A stretch of 5,201 nucleotides of DNA from Eubacteriaceae bacterium (GTDB lineage Bacteria > Bacillota > Clostridia > Eubacteriales > Anaerofustaceae): the NCBI GenBank assembly GCA_017613995.1, contig JAGACT010000030.1, positions 1 to 5,201 on the forward strand, in the 5' to 3' direction. Within the stretch, counting starts at the first letter, position 1; each line of letters begins with the position of its first letter. Positions 5,197 to 5,201 of the stretch are shown one piece after another. Under the pieces are notes generated by a model. That model was not told the DNA's origin, made no database searches, and saw only the letters and a list, made by a program, of their open reading frames with translations. A program made the translations under genes and the position numbers.

Positions 5197-5201
5197 AACA
5201 A

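Noticed and set aside
1..5201. CRISPR array, tRNA, rRNA or insertion sequence
   Set aside because: No regularly spaced repeats, no tRNA cloverleaf or rRNA-like sequence, and no transposase or terminal inverted repeats were seen in either strand.

Overview
The window looks like chromosomal DNA of a Gram-positive anaerobe of the Clostridia (Bacillota), possibly from a metagenome-derived genome. Evidence: A/G-rich ribosome binding sites of the AGGAGG type, sigma-A-like promoters (TTGACA-17-TATACT at the right edge), compact intrinsic terminators after most genes, a clostridial-type Na+/glutamate symporter homologue, a lipoprotein-anchored M3 peptidase, and moderately GC-rich coding DNA with AT-rich spacers. 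Species cannot be named from sequence alone.

Layout, left to right. Positions 1-212 hold the 3' end of an unrecognised + strand gene. Seven bases later comes a 461-residue ESS/GltS-type symporter gene (220-1605), probably in the same operon. A hairpin at 1610-1640 works as a terminator, mainly for the converging small PspC-domain gene on the - strand (1642-1866). A spacer with outward promoters (1867-2035) leads to a + strand gene for a membrane-anchored ComEC-type metallo-beta-lactamase-fold hydrolase (2036-2908). Its leader is odd: a strong Shine-Dalgarno lies 30 nt before the start codon, with a perfect 16-bp palindrome and an in-frame six-codon mini-ORF between.

The 354-bp gap at 2909-3262 is the most interesting part. 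On the - strand it carries a compact cobalamin (B12) riboswitch (about 3170-3072), an expression platform with a textbook terminator (3016-2991), and a second strong - strand terminator (2942-2907). No protein gene follows on that strand: beyond lies the antisense of the hydrolase gene. The riboswitch therefore appears to control only a short non-coding RNA of about 80 extra nucleotides, which contains a C-rich CCTCCC stretch. This resembles in principle the B12-riboswitch-controlled RNAs Rli55 and AspocR of Listeria and EutX of Enterococcus, but in an unrelated setting.

Divergently from the riboswitch, a sigma-A promoter (3204-3231) drives a 578-residue M3-family oligoendopeptidase with a lipoprotein signal (3263-4999), ended by a strong terminator (5016-5050). 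The last 150 bases are an AT-rich upstream region with a near-consensus promoter (5168-5196) for a gene beyond the window.

Functionally, glutamate-type symport and an extracytoplasmic peptidase would fit an amino-acid/peptide-using anaerobe, but nothing shows that these genes work as one pathway; apart from the first two they look like separate transcription units.
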